From contig MU623344.1 in assembly GCA_025201765.1 (NCBI GenBank), positions 62,001 to 126,000 on the forward strand: a stretch of DNA of 64,000 nt, written 5' to 3'. This DNA comes from Daldinia sp. FL1419. Its lineage: Eukaryota > Ascomycota > Sordariomycetes > Xylariales > Hypoxylaceae. Under the pieces are notes generated by a model. The model was not told the origin of the DNA. It searched no databases and worked only from the letters and a program-made list of their open reading frames with translations. Made by a program: the position numbers and the translations under genes. This document shows, piece after piece, positions 25,801 to 38,207 of this stretch (position 1 is its first letter; each line of letters starts with the position of its first letter).

Positions 25801-27551
25801 AACTTCAAGACGCCGAAACAGAACTAAGTGAGCAGATCGAGAAGCTTGCCAGTTATACCAGTGCGGATAGGCCAACAATGGAGCGGTTGTTTTACGCAAT
25901 CATCAAGAAGCTACAGGCTTATTGGGGCAAGGCAGATGAACGTCAGCGACTCTGTTGTATCCTTCTCACGAGACTTCGTGTATTTGATATTCAACATTTC
26001 AACGAACTTATGAAAGGATGGATTCAACACATCCGTAAACTAACTAATAGGCCACATATCGATCAGCTAATTCCACCCCTAATGAGTTCAGGCTGTCTGC
26101 CTCTAGCAATATTATTCGCAACCGCAGCTAGGAATCAAGACGAAACTACCCAACCCCTGCCGAACGCCATCGGGTCTGCTTCCGTCTACATGCAGGAGGT
26201 ATTACAGATGTTGATCATGCCATGCAGCCCGAGCCCTGTGATGACCTCAGAGGACTGCTATCGGTTCCGTATCGTCCAGGATCACGCCAGGCGTGAGCAT
26301 GCCAAAGAGTTGATGCCGTTAGTCCGCGGAGCGTTAGCCGAGTATTCGACCTCTCTTAATCAGCACGCGTCGATCCCTCAGCCATTAGATAATAAACATT
26401 TCGAGGCTAAAGTACTAGAAGTCCTCCGATTTTTAGTCCTCGTCGATCCGAACGCTGCCAGCCAAATTGTTTCGTTAAAAAGTCCGGACCCGAAATTAGC
26501 GGCGCTTATTGAAACCTGGACTACGAAATTGCTACTACCCCACAGTGGCGGCGGCCAAAAATCATTCGAGCAAGTATTGGAATTGGCAAACGAATTTACA
26601 CTACCATTTTGCCAAGTCAAACTTTCCTTGAACCTTGCAGTTGACGAGTTGGGGTCGGCCGAGGCATCAGAAAGAACTCAATCGCAGTTTGAGCTGTTAT
26701 CAAAAGCACTCGATAACGCTATCGATGCCAATAATATCATGTGGACGGGCATACTCCCTTCTCTTAGCCCTGATATTACGCAGCACATGAGAAACAGAGC
26801 GGAGTCGCGCTTGTTAGATATCATCCCATCTCTTAAGAATCCTCCCGGAGATGCTACTTTTGATAGAGATATCCACATGGCGGAAAATCTATTAACAGTT
26901 ATTGATTCCATATTCCGCGGAGGATCAGGTTCGAAAGTTTTCCAATTTTCCAGCGCTCTAGTAGACAAACTTGCAGACTTGTGGGATATCCTAGCCTCGA
27001 GAACCGGCGAATATGCAACGCTTCAAGCTGCCGTACTCTCGCGCTGGTTGCCCCTTATATTTTCTTATCTAACTCTATTTACCTCGCCATCTACCAGCGC
27101 ATTAGATGTGTCCCGAGTGTCCGGCGGCGAGGTTCGTGGCCGCGCTTTAGTCATCCTCGCAGGCCTTGCTCAGGAGCTTGACAATTACCCATCCTCCAAT
27201 CTCGGGCAAAAGGCATTCGACATTGCGCTCGTGTTAGCCGATAACTTACCTGAAGAAGCGCGCCTACTATGCGTACGAGCGGTGAAGGACGCCACATCTG
27301 ATCCTAGGATCAGATATTTGTTTAGTTTTGCACCGAACCCGGCAGAAAACCTAATGCTAGCTCATCGCGAGAAACCGCCTCAGGGTATACAGGAAAGAAG
27401 AGCAATGGCTATGGGAATGAATATGATACCCGAAAAACTAACCCCTTTTATATTCAGGAGGTGGGAAATCCTCAACGAACCCACCCCTGTCGTGGGCGAG
27501 AACGACACGAGCCTAAGCTTGACATTATTCGATGCTAGGAAGATAAAATAA
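22900..27551 (+). CDS. med12: Mediator complex subunit 12 (Med12/Srb8), 1516 aa
   Basis: Exons 22900-24134, 24186-24390 and 24441-27551, with introns of 51 and 50 bp (donors GTAAGT and GTACGC). The spliced frame reads VTYA-IRLATHLYAEHLLD and LSHHSS-IYHHPDRDILLPLA. The start MTSRPPMAVPQRQPQRTLSG and the block TFKPPPRVTLTDTKREIWLK, then LRRLSRTIPHGIRGKVLLEQ, from about residue 291 are characteristic of the Med12 domain of fungal Srb8. Med12 belongs to the Mediator kinase module with CDK8, cyclin C and Med13, where it activates CDK8 and modulates RNA polymerase II transcription in the nucleus. The N-terminus is Ser/Pro-rich, the remainder helical without repeats. Length is within the usual fungal range. 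Confidence 0.95.
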
Positions 27552-29415
27552 TCCGTTCTGCTCTAGAGCTTATATGCTCTCACTCCATATTTTTTTTATT
27601 GTCTTCTGGCTTGTATCGATACGGATTAGAATTTGTCGCGAAAAGGCCGGATCGCCTATCGAGAACCTTCAGGAAAAGGGTTTTACTCGAACAACTAGAG
27701 TCGCCGTCTTATCTCGTGAGATGGGGCAGGACATACCCCGAACATCTCTCGAGTTCCACTACTTATCTTTCCTTTGTACTTTTGGGGTCTCTTAAGCCTT
27801 CTTTTGGGGAGTCAGGGCATTTTATGACTATTATGTATGTGCTAAGCCAGGATCTTCACCTCTTGTCTGGCTATCTTGGCGCGGTCCTGCTCGCGCGCGT
27901 CGTGCGCGTTATATGATGATACCTGGGAAGGATTTGCTCGGAAGAAGAAGCTTCAATACGGGTCGCTTTTTCTAGATTTATTTTTCCTCTTGGGACATCA
28001 GGCTCACGGTTGGGTTTCCGGATCGGGATTGGGGACTAGGTTAGCGGCTCTACCGACTGTGTTTATTTAGGGGGGGGGCGGAGCGGACTGACTGTATAGA
28101 ATCGGCAACGAAACGGAGCGGAAGATTAAGTATAACAACCTAGTAAAGCAAAGAGACAGTGGATAAGAGACTCCGTTTACACAATCATTACCTAGGTACC
28201 TACCTAGGTATTTACCGTACTATTAGTGATTGCTGTGACTGGCTTTAAGGACCACTATATGAGATCCTACTAGGGAACGATTGTTTGACATTTATCTCGT
28301 TATTCGGATAATTATGGTGCTTAATGTGATTTTAATCGAGTATAAATTGATACAAGTTTCGAAAGACAATTAACTAGTAATAATCTCATAAGTCGAAACA
28401 TCGAGAAACTATACGATAGTACCGTCTAAACGTAGTAGGTAGAACTTTAGGCCTTGCTTCCACACCAAAGAGATCGTTTTGCCTAAGAGCAGAAAGTTAC
28501 TTTAGTCTAGAGTAATATACTCGGTAGGTTCACCATAAAGTCAGAATCTATAGAATAGGGAATCGAGGGAGGATCAGGCTCTTTAAAGAGTATTCTATAA
28601 GTAAACAGCCACGATGACTTCAACATAGCACTTAATTAAATACCTACCTTTCTTCCATACATGACGTATCATGGTAGATACTGTTTATAATTAGGTGCTC
28701 TCTTATGAATAGAATGAACAGAGTACCTTAGGTACCTACTTTACTCAATACCAAAACCTCTTGCTTTTTGATGGCATTCGTAAGAGTTACCATCTGATGT
28801 TGTAAAGAAGGAAGGGTTTGGGAATCATAAAGACGGTGGAGTGTGGTGTATGCAATAATACACCTCCGAGTTAGGAATATTATAAGTTCTTGGGAAGATA
28901 GACGAGTGACACAGGGTTTCATAGGGCTAGATGGAAAATAAGAAGCTTGAGTACCTATCCATTAGGACAATACGCCGACTAGGTTAGAATATTGGATATT
29001 CAAGGTATATCAAAGCTTCAGAATCAGACTTTTATCAGGTTAGATTACGATTAGAAATGCGTCATTAGTATAGCATGGGTCGATATCACAACTATCGCAA
29101 CTTAGGTTAAGAAGATTCATAACCAAAATCAAGAAATAGTTCCTCTAGCCTCGCAAAGCGCAATATAAAGAGTGTCGAAATATATCTCAACGAGAAGCAT
29201 AACAGCCAAACAATATTCCTCCGTTCTCCGTTTTTCATATCTCATGTTTACCTATACCGATTATCCCAACCCAACCCCCCTCCCTTGCGCTCTTATAACC
29301 CCGACCCATCCATACGAAACTCGGCTAGTGATGAAGATATCGCCCAGACAGCAGCGAGTGCCAGCGGCAATGGCGAGATATCCTCGAGCGAAGTATCGAT
29401 CGGTGGAATCCCAGA
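27552..29415. other. Convergent intergenic region
   Basis: Between the 3' ends of Med12 (plus) and the His/Asp-rich gene (minus). It is AT-rich and includes a double TACCTAGGTA palindrome block at 28189-28210. No gene supported. Confidence 0.6.
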
Positions 29416-30633
29416 TCATAGCTCGTCCCGGATGAAAGTGTGGCTGCCCTGGACCCAGGATAGCGGCGTTTCGACGCACTGCTGGCCTGCCGGGCTGGCG
29501 TGTATCTGGTAGATGCCCTTGGATGTCGGGGTCTGGATGCTGAGGGTGGGGTAGGGGGGTGTTGGGCCGCTGGCGACGGTCTTGTATACTGGTTTGGTTT
29601 TGAGGCTGGTGGATGTGAGCGTGGTATGTCTGAAGCTCGGTGTGTGCTTATAGTCATGGTCGTGGTCCTTGTCATGATCATGATCCTTGTTATGATCATG
29701 ATCGTGGTCGTGGTCGTGGTCATGATTTTCATGATCTTTGTGATCCTTATGGTCCTTATGGTCCTTATGGTGATCATGGTCGTGATCGTGGTCCTCGTCG
29801 TGGTCGTGGTCATGATCCTTGTGGTGATCATGATCATCCCCGTCATCGTCATCGTCATCGTCATGATTCTTATGCTTATATTGATCCCAATCATTCCCTT
29901 CATTTCCATACCCCTCTCCTCCCTGCCAATACCCGCCTTCGTTCCCAACCACAAACTGCCCATTTCGACACCACGTCTCCAATCCCACCGCAAGATCAAC
30001 CTCCTCACATCCCTCCGGCCACGTTCCCTCATTTTGGAACGTAACATACACTTGTCCCGAGCCGGGCATCTGGCAATACCTCGCCCGTCCTCCGTAGAAT
30101 TCATCATCGTACCACCTCAAATACCCATCCTCAACACCCCATCTTCCCGCCGCCGAGCCGCCGCGAGCGGAAGACGCACTGAAAGGCTCGTACATGGCCT
30201 GTCGTCCCGTGGTCATGTCCTCCCCGCCACTACTCAGCACCCCATCCCGCAGATCATACGTCGACGCCTCCGCGCAGCTAACCGGGTTCGCAGGCGCAGC
30301 GCCCACGAATCCGCGGTGGAAGTACTCGCGCTTGGAAAGCGTCTCCGCGCCCCGACGGTTAATCGGATCGTGAGCCGGGACAACCGCAAACATAAGCGGG
30401 GTCTCGGAGTCCGAGATCCCCGCGATCCCCGGGAACGACGGCCGCGGCGTCGAAGAGGGAAACGCGGTCGAGCGCATAAGGGAAACCGTCGAGGTAGACG
30501 TAGCCCTCGCCGTGCTGCTACTAGTGTGGGTGGCGTGGGAATACCCCCAGACGGAATTAATCGACGTCGCCTGGGCGGAAACCGCCAGCAAGCTAGCCGC
30601 GACGGCAGCTTTGGCCTGAGTCGATAATCCCAT
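29416..30633 (-). CDS. Secretory protein with long His/Asp tract and C-terminal RDEL (405 aa)
   Basis: Single exon from the ATG at 30633 to a TGA at 29416. Residues 1-22 form a signal peptide ending AVSAQA. Possible Kex2 sites are RR93-94 and KR101-102. A conserved block with RWYDDEFYGGRARYCQMPG, then QVYVTFQ and WPEGCEEVDL (about residues 173-214) resembles a domain I associate with fungal secreted DUF7908 proteins, recalled from family knowledge and not checked. Residues 254-330 are an almost pure His/Asp/Lys tract (DHDHDHD, KDHKDHKDH), likely metal binding and a strong candidate for Zn, Ni or Cu buffering. The C-terminus is HTFIRDEL, an RDEL end resembling HDEL/KDEL ER-retrieval signals. 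No transmembrane segment near the C-terminus. Location (ER lumen or secreted) is inference. Confidence 0.85.
   Translation of the reverse strand: MGLSTQAKAAVAASLLAVSAQATSINSVWGYSHATHTSSSTARATSTSTVSLMRSTAFPSSTPRPSFPGIAGISDSETPLMFAVVPAHDPINRRGAETLSKREYFHRGFVGAAPANPVSCAEASTYDLRDGVLSSGGEDMTTGRQAMYEPFSASSARGGSAAGRWGVEDGYLRWYDDEFYGGRARYCQMPGSGQVYVTFQNEGTWPEGCEEVDLAVGLETWCRNGQFVVGNEGGYWQGGEGYGNEGNDWDQYKHKNHDDDDDDDGDDHDHHKDHDHDHDEDHDHDHDHHKDHKDHKDHKDHENHDHDHDHDHDHNKDHDHDKDHDHDYKHTPSFRHTTLTSTSLKTKPVYKTVASGPTPPYPTLSIQTPTSKGIYQIHASPAGQQCVETPLSWVQGSHTFIRDEL
29644..29874 (-). repeat. Coding minisatellite for the His/Asp tract
   Basis: Short degenerate tandem repeats of GATCATGAC-type and GACCATAAG-type units encode Asp-His and Lys-Asp-His runs. 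On the plus strand the same repeat creates a spurious 375-codon Val/Met-rich frame. Confidence 0.9.
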
Positions 30634-31487
30634 TGTGCTTTAGGATCCCGGGGGGTGTTTAATACGATGCAGAAAAGAAGTCTTACCTAGCGTTCAAAAG
30701 ACTGAATGAATGTCGACGAGTTGGTGCAAAGGAGCGTGTGTGTTAGTCCGGTAGAACGACACCTCGAAAGACGGCCGGATCGTCGCGTATTTGAATATAT
30801 GGCCTTGGTTAACATTTCCAGTTTGAGATATGACCAACAGTTGTGGCTTGGAATGCTTGATATTATGAGTGCGAGGGCGAGATTTAGGCCCGGCCAGCTA
30901 GGACATTCCCCTTATTGACTCAGATCTACCTCCATCATTTGCCCTAGAATTGCCCTAGAATTGCCCTGTCGCCCTTGGAATGAATAATCTGATTTCTTGT
31001 GTTGGAGTTGGTATTGACTGTTACGGTCTTGAAAGGGGGATCCCTTGAGCGAGATCGCGTCTCCCTTGGAAGCGGACTCGACTGAATGGCCACCATAGTA
31101 AACCACCAGATTGAGCAGTTGAAATGAGCAACAAATGGTAAAAACATCCCCTTTCATTTCTCTCGTTTATCTTGATTCTAATATCAATGACTCCCTAATA
31201 GTCAAGATTAATAGTTGATATACCTAGATTCTATTTCGAAGATTGTTGATAAGACGTAAATTCCTAGGTGCTGAAGGGAGACATCACCCCGAATTCCCAG
31301 TAGCACTTGTCTCAGCCCAACCGAGCTGTTGATTCATCGAATTTGAATTACAGTCCCTGGTATAGTAGCATTCAGTTGTACATACACTTTACGAATAAAG
31401 CAGCAGAAACGACGCCAAAACCCTCAATCATGTTCCAGACCGATACCCTAACTCCCCCATGATCCCGCGCTAACCTCTACATGCATT
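30634..31487. other. Intergenic region
   Basis: Upstream of the His/Asp gene and downstream of the RabGAP gene (both minus). A small tandem repeat of CCTAGAATTGC units occurs at about 30941-30966. No gene supported. Confidence 0.6.
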
Positions 31488-34400
31488 TCAACCCTCGAAT
31501 TCCACAATCCTTTGTGTTGTTGAACTGGCAGTTCTCGGTCTCCCTTCTTGCGCGCTATTGGCGTCAACACTTAGTTGACTTTGCCCTTCTGGGTTCTTCG
31601 CTGCTCCAGCTCCAGCATCAGCTCCATCCAATAGATCTCTATCGGAAGATCTGACGCTCCTTCGTTCGGGATCCCCGCCATATCCGGCCGGACGTAAACC
31701 CTGAACCTCCTCTTCCTCTTCTTCCTCATCGTCTCGTTGCCCAGGTACCGCGTTCTTTTCCAGTTCGCGCTGGGCTTCTTCCATGCGACGCCGGACTTCC
31801 GCGGCAACACGTGACGCGTCCGTGACAATATTATCTAGAACACCACGTAGACTGCGCCCAGCACCTGCCATGCCTACCTGGGGAATGGGGGCAGGTACAC
31901 CTGCGGTACGCCCGAAGCCGATATTGGAGAACGTGGTTAGAGATGAGGTAGGCTGGTTAGAGACAAAGCCGTCAATGAGGTGTAATGAGGTAGGGAATGA
32001 GGATTCGAAGAACTGTTCTAGTAGCTCGTCCGCAAGTACAACCATGCGGAATGTCGGTAGAGTTATGTGCAACGGATTTGAAGGATCTAGGGCTGCGTTG
32101 GCTTTCTCGGACTGGGCTTTGGATACCGCGCGTCTGGTCTCAGTTTCGGTATCCAGCTTACCCAAAGCTGGAGGAATTGTTCCTCCCAAGTCTGGCTTCT
32201 TCTTTGCGGACTTGGGGCTGTCAGGGGTGTCTTCTGGTCCTTCGAAAGCAAGCAAATCCTCTTCGTCTTCGTCTTCGTCTTCGTCGTCGCCAATAGCAAA
32301 TGCGCTATTGTTATCACCAGCTGGTTCGTCCGTATTAGAGGACAATGTACCTTCATTTGTGACTTGATTGTTTGGGTGATCGGGGTCAGCATATTCAAAA
32401 CAGCGCCGAATGAAAGCGCTAACACTCCCCAGAAATCGTTCATTGATAGTGCCACCAATTGGTGGGCTCAGGGGGCTACTAGATTCGCTTAAACTATTAG
32501 GTGCCGGGGTCGAAGCGGAATTGCTTAGCGACCCTTCCAGACCACGGCGCGAGAGGAACAGGAGCGCCTCAGATATCCGGAGGATACCCTCTCGGTCGAC
32601 TCTTCCGTCGCCGTCGTCATCGTAAAGCTCGAAAAAGTATGTGATTGTGCCCATAATATCGCGTTTGCCTTTGATATGTGCGAAGCCCGTCACAACATTT
32701 TGTAGCGTTAATGTCGAGCTAGAGTCAACGTCCCACCTCCGGAATAATCTCTGCATAAACTCATGATCAGCTGGCTCGGGGTTTCCGCCCCAAGGTGACA
32801 GGAAGTTGGGCTCGGATCGTCTAAAGCTGCCGAAATATGAACCCCGATCTTTCTCGGATACGTCACGCCTAGGCGAGGCGGCTGGTGCGTCAGATATGGC
32901 CCATTTAGATACGCTCGCCAGGAACTCTCGGAACGCATCGTAGTCCATTAAACTGGTACTGGGACCGAGGCCGACCCGACCCTTTTCGATACCGTGGTTA
33001 TGATGTTCCGGGAATGTTTCGGCAGCTCTAGCTCTATTGCTTTTAGCACGAGCCAGTTGTTCTTGTGTGATGTGATCTCGCTGTTGCCGTTCGTACAAGA
33101 TTCCGTAGAACCTGTCATATAAAGCTCCTAATTCTTCTGGGCTCAGTAATTTGCTGTCGGGACCAAGATTTCGAATAGCAGTGCGCTTAGCGAAATTCTC
33201 AATATTATTGAGAACCGCATCCTTGTTCTTCAACCGTAAATCCTGGATAGTGCTGTGAGTAACGCCCGAAAACTCTTTAAAAGCCACTACCATCAGTTCT
33301 TGAAACCTATTGATAGCTCGTAGCTTGGGGTTTTCCGATTTAGGATGTGCGGATTCATCGAGACGTGAAAAGTACGACTTCAAAACGGATATGAAAGCGC
33401 CATCGTCCGTAGCATCTAGCAGTTCCTCGCCGTTGATCCTTAGAATGGCTAGTCCAACTTGGAAAAGTACCTTTGGCCCCTCAACAAAGAAAACATCAAG
33501 GACCCTAAATGCAAAAACTAGGGGCATCGAGTTGATATACAGGGAAAGAAACCAGGGGAGAGACACAACCGAGAGCTGCACATCGCTCTTAACGAGGTGC
33601 TCCCATAATATTGGCATCGTCTTTTCCACTAGGGCTTCAAAGACCCTCTGATCCAAGAGTGTACCATACATAGTAGAGGAGTAATACCCGGGGACTAGCC
33701 TGTCGCATAACGCCGAAAGAAGGAAAAACGCCTGGGTCTCGGACATGTAAATCAGCAAAGCGGCCACAACAATATTCATGGCCTGGCAGTAGCCGACGTC
33801 TGGGTTAACCCAACTATATGCTGTGAGAACCCGTCGTAGACGGTTAATCCCATCTTCGTGTTGAAAACCTGGGTATTCGGGGAGACTCCTGTTTAAGTCC
33901 TTTTCTATTTCATCGATAGCCAGTGATTCTTTTCCCTCGAACTTTGCGAGCGTATCCACATATAAGGTCGGATTTTCGAGCCGTAGATATAAGGATCCAG
34001 ATGTTAACTCCCAGATTTCTCCTCGGAGTCGGTTCGGTAAACCAACTCTAATCAGTTTATGGAATGTGGGTTGGCGGATCAGGGTAGCATTCCGTCCATT
34101 ATCACGAAGATACTCGGCCCATAGCCTCATCTTTGCTCGATCTCTAAGCTTTTTCGGATCTCCAGGATATCGAAACACCATACCTAAGCCAGCGTCGGGC
34201 GGGTTCGCGTTCTTTTTTTCCTCGGGCCTAAGGAGATACTCGGAATAGCATTCGGAAACTACCTTCTTATATTTCCCCACACTACCGACAGCGTTCCTTA
34301 AACCCTTCTTGAGGCCATCACAAAATCTCTCACATGCCGGACGGGACCCGGCAAGCTGTATAGTGATTCTCTGTTCCTTGAAGTCCTTCTTGTCCTTCAG

Positions 34401-34966
34401 CGCATCTTTGTCCTTGACTGATTCTTGCGATATACCGTTCCAGGTAGTGATGGCGAGAGCAAACTAGAGTTTTCAACGTTAGCCCAAGTTGATATAGCGG
34501 ATTTGGGTAAGGACGAATATCTGGGTACCTGAAGGTTTTGGGTGTTTAGGCGCTCGACCTTTCTAATAGCGCACAGAGGGAAAGTAAACCCATTCCCACT
34601 AGGTCCGGCGCCGTGCGTCTGACCGGTGAATGCGGCTGCGCTCGAGGGGCTTGCACCTTGTGAGAAACTAGTCGGGGTAGTCGAGAAACACATATAAAAC
34701 TCGGACAAGTGAAGCCTTCCGACATAATGCCAGCCGCGGTCGCGTTCTTTATCACCTTGAGTGACATTCGAAGGGGGTATGGTAAGCTCGGCTGGTATCT
34801 CGTATAAGGGGTTCTGGGAGGTAGGAAGCCGGAACTGATTCTGGAATAAAGAAGCTTTGGATGGATGTCTGTCCGAGTTGGTCAAATTCAATCCTTGCAT
34901 AGGATCAATCAGCTGCTGAGCAGCCGACTGAGCCTTTTGCACAAAGCTGCTGAGGTTATTAAACAT
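31488..34966 (-). CDS. gyp2: GRAM/TBC/EF-hand Rab GTPase-activating protein, Gyp2/Mdr1-like (1137 aa)
   Basis: Exons 34529-34966 and 31488-34463 with a 65-bp intron (donor GTACCC, GCTAAC branch point, acceptor TCTAG), phase 0, reading RLNTQNLQ-FALAITTWNG. N-terminal MFNNLSSFVQKAQSAAQQLI precedes a GRAM-like region (WHYVGRLHLSEFYMCFST). The TBC domain starts near RGEIWELTSGS (residue 293), with the arginine finger in IEKDLNR (Arg338) and the glutamine finger in YCQAMN (Gln373), so both catalytic fingers are present. An EF-hand loop DDDGDGRVDREG lies at residues 761-772. A C-terminal acidic disordered region has Asp/Glu runs. Same architecture as yeast Gyp2 and animal TBC1D9 proteins, which accelerate GTP hydrolysis on Rabs (Ypt6 in yeast) in endosome-Golgi traffic. 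The donor GTACCC is slightly unusual. Confidence 0.92.
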
Positions 34967-36899
34967 GGTTCAAGACCTTCCAGCAGAGTCGAGTCCATGT
35001 ACTTGTAACTCAATTCATTTCTAAAATCGTCCGAAGAAGCATTAACGCTGTGAGTAACGCGAATATGAAGCTTGCTTAGAAAAGTTAGGAGAAAAAAAAA
35101 GAAGTACTCGGTAGTCTTCGTAAGAAGAAGAAAAAAAGATAGAATATTGTTGTTGTCAGCTGTGATCGTATGCAGGTTGATTGTAAGGAGAGACGTTCCT
35201 CCGTGGGGTTGCTACAAGTTCAGGCAAGTTCAGGCAAGTTCAGGGACAAGACACTTGTGACGGGTTACCTAAGGTCCTAGTGTCCTATGGTGTGCCGTTT
35301 TGCCCGGGGGGGGGGGGATAACTCTCAGCCTCTTCCGTTGGAAAAATGACCTTCGGATTGTGGCTGAAGCTCTGTCCTTGAAACTGCTCAAGTGGGGGTA
35401 CTTTCTGTAGTGTATTGTACCTTACCAGGTACCTAGGTGACATTCGGGCCATGAATCTAAAGTAGGTACTATGTAGTGTACATGTGCCAGGCTTAGCTAA
35501 TTCGATTACAATTCCCCGATGTCCCGCTGGTTGTTGGCTTCCATATGACCACATCCGTCATAACGACCTCCAGGACGGCTAGACCCGGATCCTTATATTC
35601 TTCGACCTATCAACATTACGTCCATATGATAGATGATAGAGTTTATACTTTGTTACTTTTACGTCTACGAGAATTAGCGACAATAAAAATCAAAATTATC
35701 TATATTATAGGTGTTATAATCGACTTATAGCCTATTCCTGCATCTAAAGGCGGTATAGTTCCCAAATGCGCCAGTTTGCGTCTCAAAAGCCTCGATGCAA
35801 GCTTGTGTGAGCTGTACGATTCAGGTACAACATTAAGAAATGATTGGCTCGAATGCGTGGGCGCGTCCGTCCTGCAACTTAGGCAGGTAGCCAGCACGTT
35901 CCCAGCTCTCCATGCGAGCCTAGGGAAGTAACAAAGGGTAGTTTCCTTTCGTGGTCTAGTCAAGTCAAACAAACTAAAGCTACTAAAGTTAATTGGGTTT
36001 AATAGAGAGTTGGTCGAAGTTAATTGGATTCTGACATGTCCACTTTTGTCCACTCTTGAACCACTCTTGACCAATTTCATCACTTTACGACGCCTAGGAA
36101 GGCCTGCAACGCTTGTAACAATGGGAAGTCCCTCCCCGCTTGGCTTTCGTTCTGCAGCAAACGTCATCGCTACAAGGCTGGAGATCGCACATTTTGCTTA
36201 CTACCTTTACCCATCTTGAGCCCATCCAGTCCATATTCAGTTCCTGTCCAGCTTGTCTCCAGCCCTTCTTAGCCCAGCCTAACCGAATTATCAACAAAAC
36301 TCCATTTTTAAATCGACCAGGCCTACCAGTCTCTTGTATTAATCCACACCCGTTCTTTCGTCCTTCTTTAGCTATTTTGCTACTTTGGCTATTATTACAT
36401 AGTAACAGTATTATTACTTGCGATCTTAATGCGCTAAAGAAGCGGGCGGCCATTGGAAACTAATCCTAAATCTCGCAGCCCTCTCATAACCCTCGCAGCC
36501 CTCACAACCCTCACAACCCTCGCAGTCCATCTTCTTATTAGCCTTCTCTCATAAGTTTTTTTTGGGGGGGTTTTTTTTTCTTTTTTTCCCTTCTGTTCAA
36601 GGTCGGCCAACTAATAATACATGTGCCGCCTCCTTTTCTGCACATTCATCATGTGCACACTTTAAAGTATACCTATAACTCAACTCAACCTATACATAAC
36701 TACAATTTATTCAAACCCACGTGTATCGTCCTTCGACGGTCTATATACTCAGGTAGTTAGAGGCGTCATCGCATCTACTAAAACTATTTTGCGCCGAGAC
36801 ATGGGTGTCGTCTGATGATATCCGCCAATTGCGAAAGGCATCCACCAATTTTCACTTAGCTGGAACATCTAGATTCTAAGGACGTCTAAAGTACCTCGG
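34967..36899. other. Divergent intergenic region (RabGAP / PKA promoters)
   Basis: No gene supported. Features: a threefold AAGTTCAGGC repeat at about 35216-35243, a G run near 35307, a degenerate CCCTCACAA/CCCTCGCAG tandem array at about 36472-36528, and a T/G homopolymer block at 36547-36590 in the PKA promoter. Long ORFs here lack recognisable features. Confidence 0.55.
36471..36528. repeat. Degenerate 9-10-bp tandem array
   Basis: About five or six units of the type CCTCGCAGC / CCTCACAAC, upstream of the PKA gene. Confidence 0.8.
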
Positions 36900-38207
36900 A
36901 TGAATCTTAAAAAGATGGCCGCTACGGTTGCTAAACCCGGCCTCATTCCTAGAGTTATACAGGAACACAATCTACGGCCCGTAACTAACAATGACACCAA
37001 CAACGTCCCTGAACCGGCCGATGTCGACCCAAAAGTACCACCCCAACACCAGCGATTGAAGCTGAGCGACTTCGCCGTTGTGAGGACTTTGGGAACTGGT
37101 AACACTCACCTACCACATTAGCCATATGCTTCATATGCGCCAGGCGTCTATCGTGTTTGCCGTGCTAACCCTAATTTCCTACAGGTACCTTTGCTAGAGT
37201 CTGTCTAGTCCGTCCCGCCAGCGGTAGCGAAGAGGACCGTGAGAAGGTATTCGCTCTCAAAATACTACGGAAGGCCGAAGTTATCAAGTTGAAGCAAATA
37301 GACCACGTCCGGGACGAGCGTCGCATACTAAGCGATGTCGCCGGTCACCCCTTTATTACCGAATTAATTACTACCTTCTCCGATCACGATTCGTTGTATA
37401 TGCTACTCGACTATATTCCAGGCGGTGAACTCTTTAGTTACCTACGAAGGCATCGACGATTTCCGGAAGAGTGGGCCCAATTCTATGCTGCAGAAATCGT
37501 GTTGGTGCTTGAATATCTTCACGACGACCAGGGCGGTGTCGCATACCGCGACTTGAAACCGGAGAACCTCCTCCTAGATGGACAGGGTCACGTGAAGTTG
37601 GTCGACTTTGGGTTTGCGAAAAGACTCGGCAGCAGGGATAGTAGACCTGTTGAGACGTACACTCTCTGCGGTACACCAGAGTACTTGGCGCCCGAGGTTA
37701 TTCAGAACAAGGGACACACCATTGCTGTGGATTGGTGGGCTCTGGGTATTCTGATCTACGAATTCCTCACCGGTTATCCTCCGTTTTGGCATCAGAATCC
37801 TATTGAGATTTACAAACAGTAAGTACCGCGGAGTCGCGTGTTTATGTTTCACCGCCTGCAGATGTTAATTAGATGACAGGATAATCGAGAAGCCCGTGCT
37901 CTTCCCCGCCGAACCCCCTATCTCGCCTAACGCGCAAAACATCATCCGCTCTTTTTGTACTGTGGATCGCTCCAGGCGATTAGGAAACCTTATCGGCGGA
38001 ACGCGTCAAGTTAAGGAGCACGCATTCTTCGAAGGCATCGATTGGAGCGCGCTTTATAACCGGCAAATCAGACCGCCGATACAACCCAACGTGCGGTACC
38101 CGGGTGACGCACAGTGTTTCGATATCTACCCGGAGGACGACGGTAAGCGGGACCCGTATACGGACGATTTATCGCGTCAGTACGACCGCTACTTTGAGGG
38201 GTTTTAA
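36900..38207 (+). CDS. cAMP-dependent protein kinase catalytic subunit (second-type PKA), 386 aa
   Basis: Exons 36900-37098, 37185-37818 and 37880-38207, introns of 86 bp (GTAACA, GCTAACC branch point, CTACAG) and 61 bp (GTAAGT). All kinase elements are visible: glycine loop LGTGTFARV (residues 64-72), Lys92 in FALKIL, catalytic YRDLKPEN (Asp189), DFG (207-209), activation-loop TLCGTPEYLAPE with Thr226 equivalent to PKA Thr197, and a C-terminal tail ending in FEGF, the FxxF motif of PKA. The N-terminus before the kinase domain is short (about 57 residues), unlike the long Gln/Pro-rich leader of the main fungal PKA catalytic subunit; this suggests the second isoform found in many Pezizomycotina. 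It phosphorylates Ser/Thr in Arg-rich sites when released by cAMP from the regulatory subunit. Isoform assignment is inference; PKA family is secure. Confidence 0.93.

Noticed and set aside
29500..30627. 375-codon plus-strand ORF rich in Val, Met and Ile
   Set aside because: It is the antisense shadow of the His/Asp repeat gene. Its hydrophobic composition is created by the minisatellite, and the minus-strand protein has a signal peptide and conserved motifs.
31783..32367. 194-codon plus-strand ORF with Ser runs
   Set aside because: Antisense shadow of the acidic region of the RabGAP gene.
35700..36453. Minus-strand ORFs of 155 and 119 codons upstream of the PKA gene
   Set aside because: Composition looks random, they lie in a divergent promoter region, and no family is recognisable.
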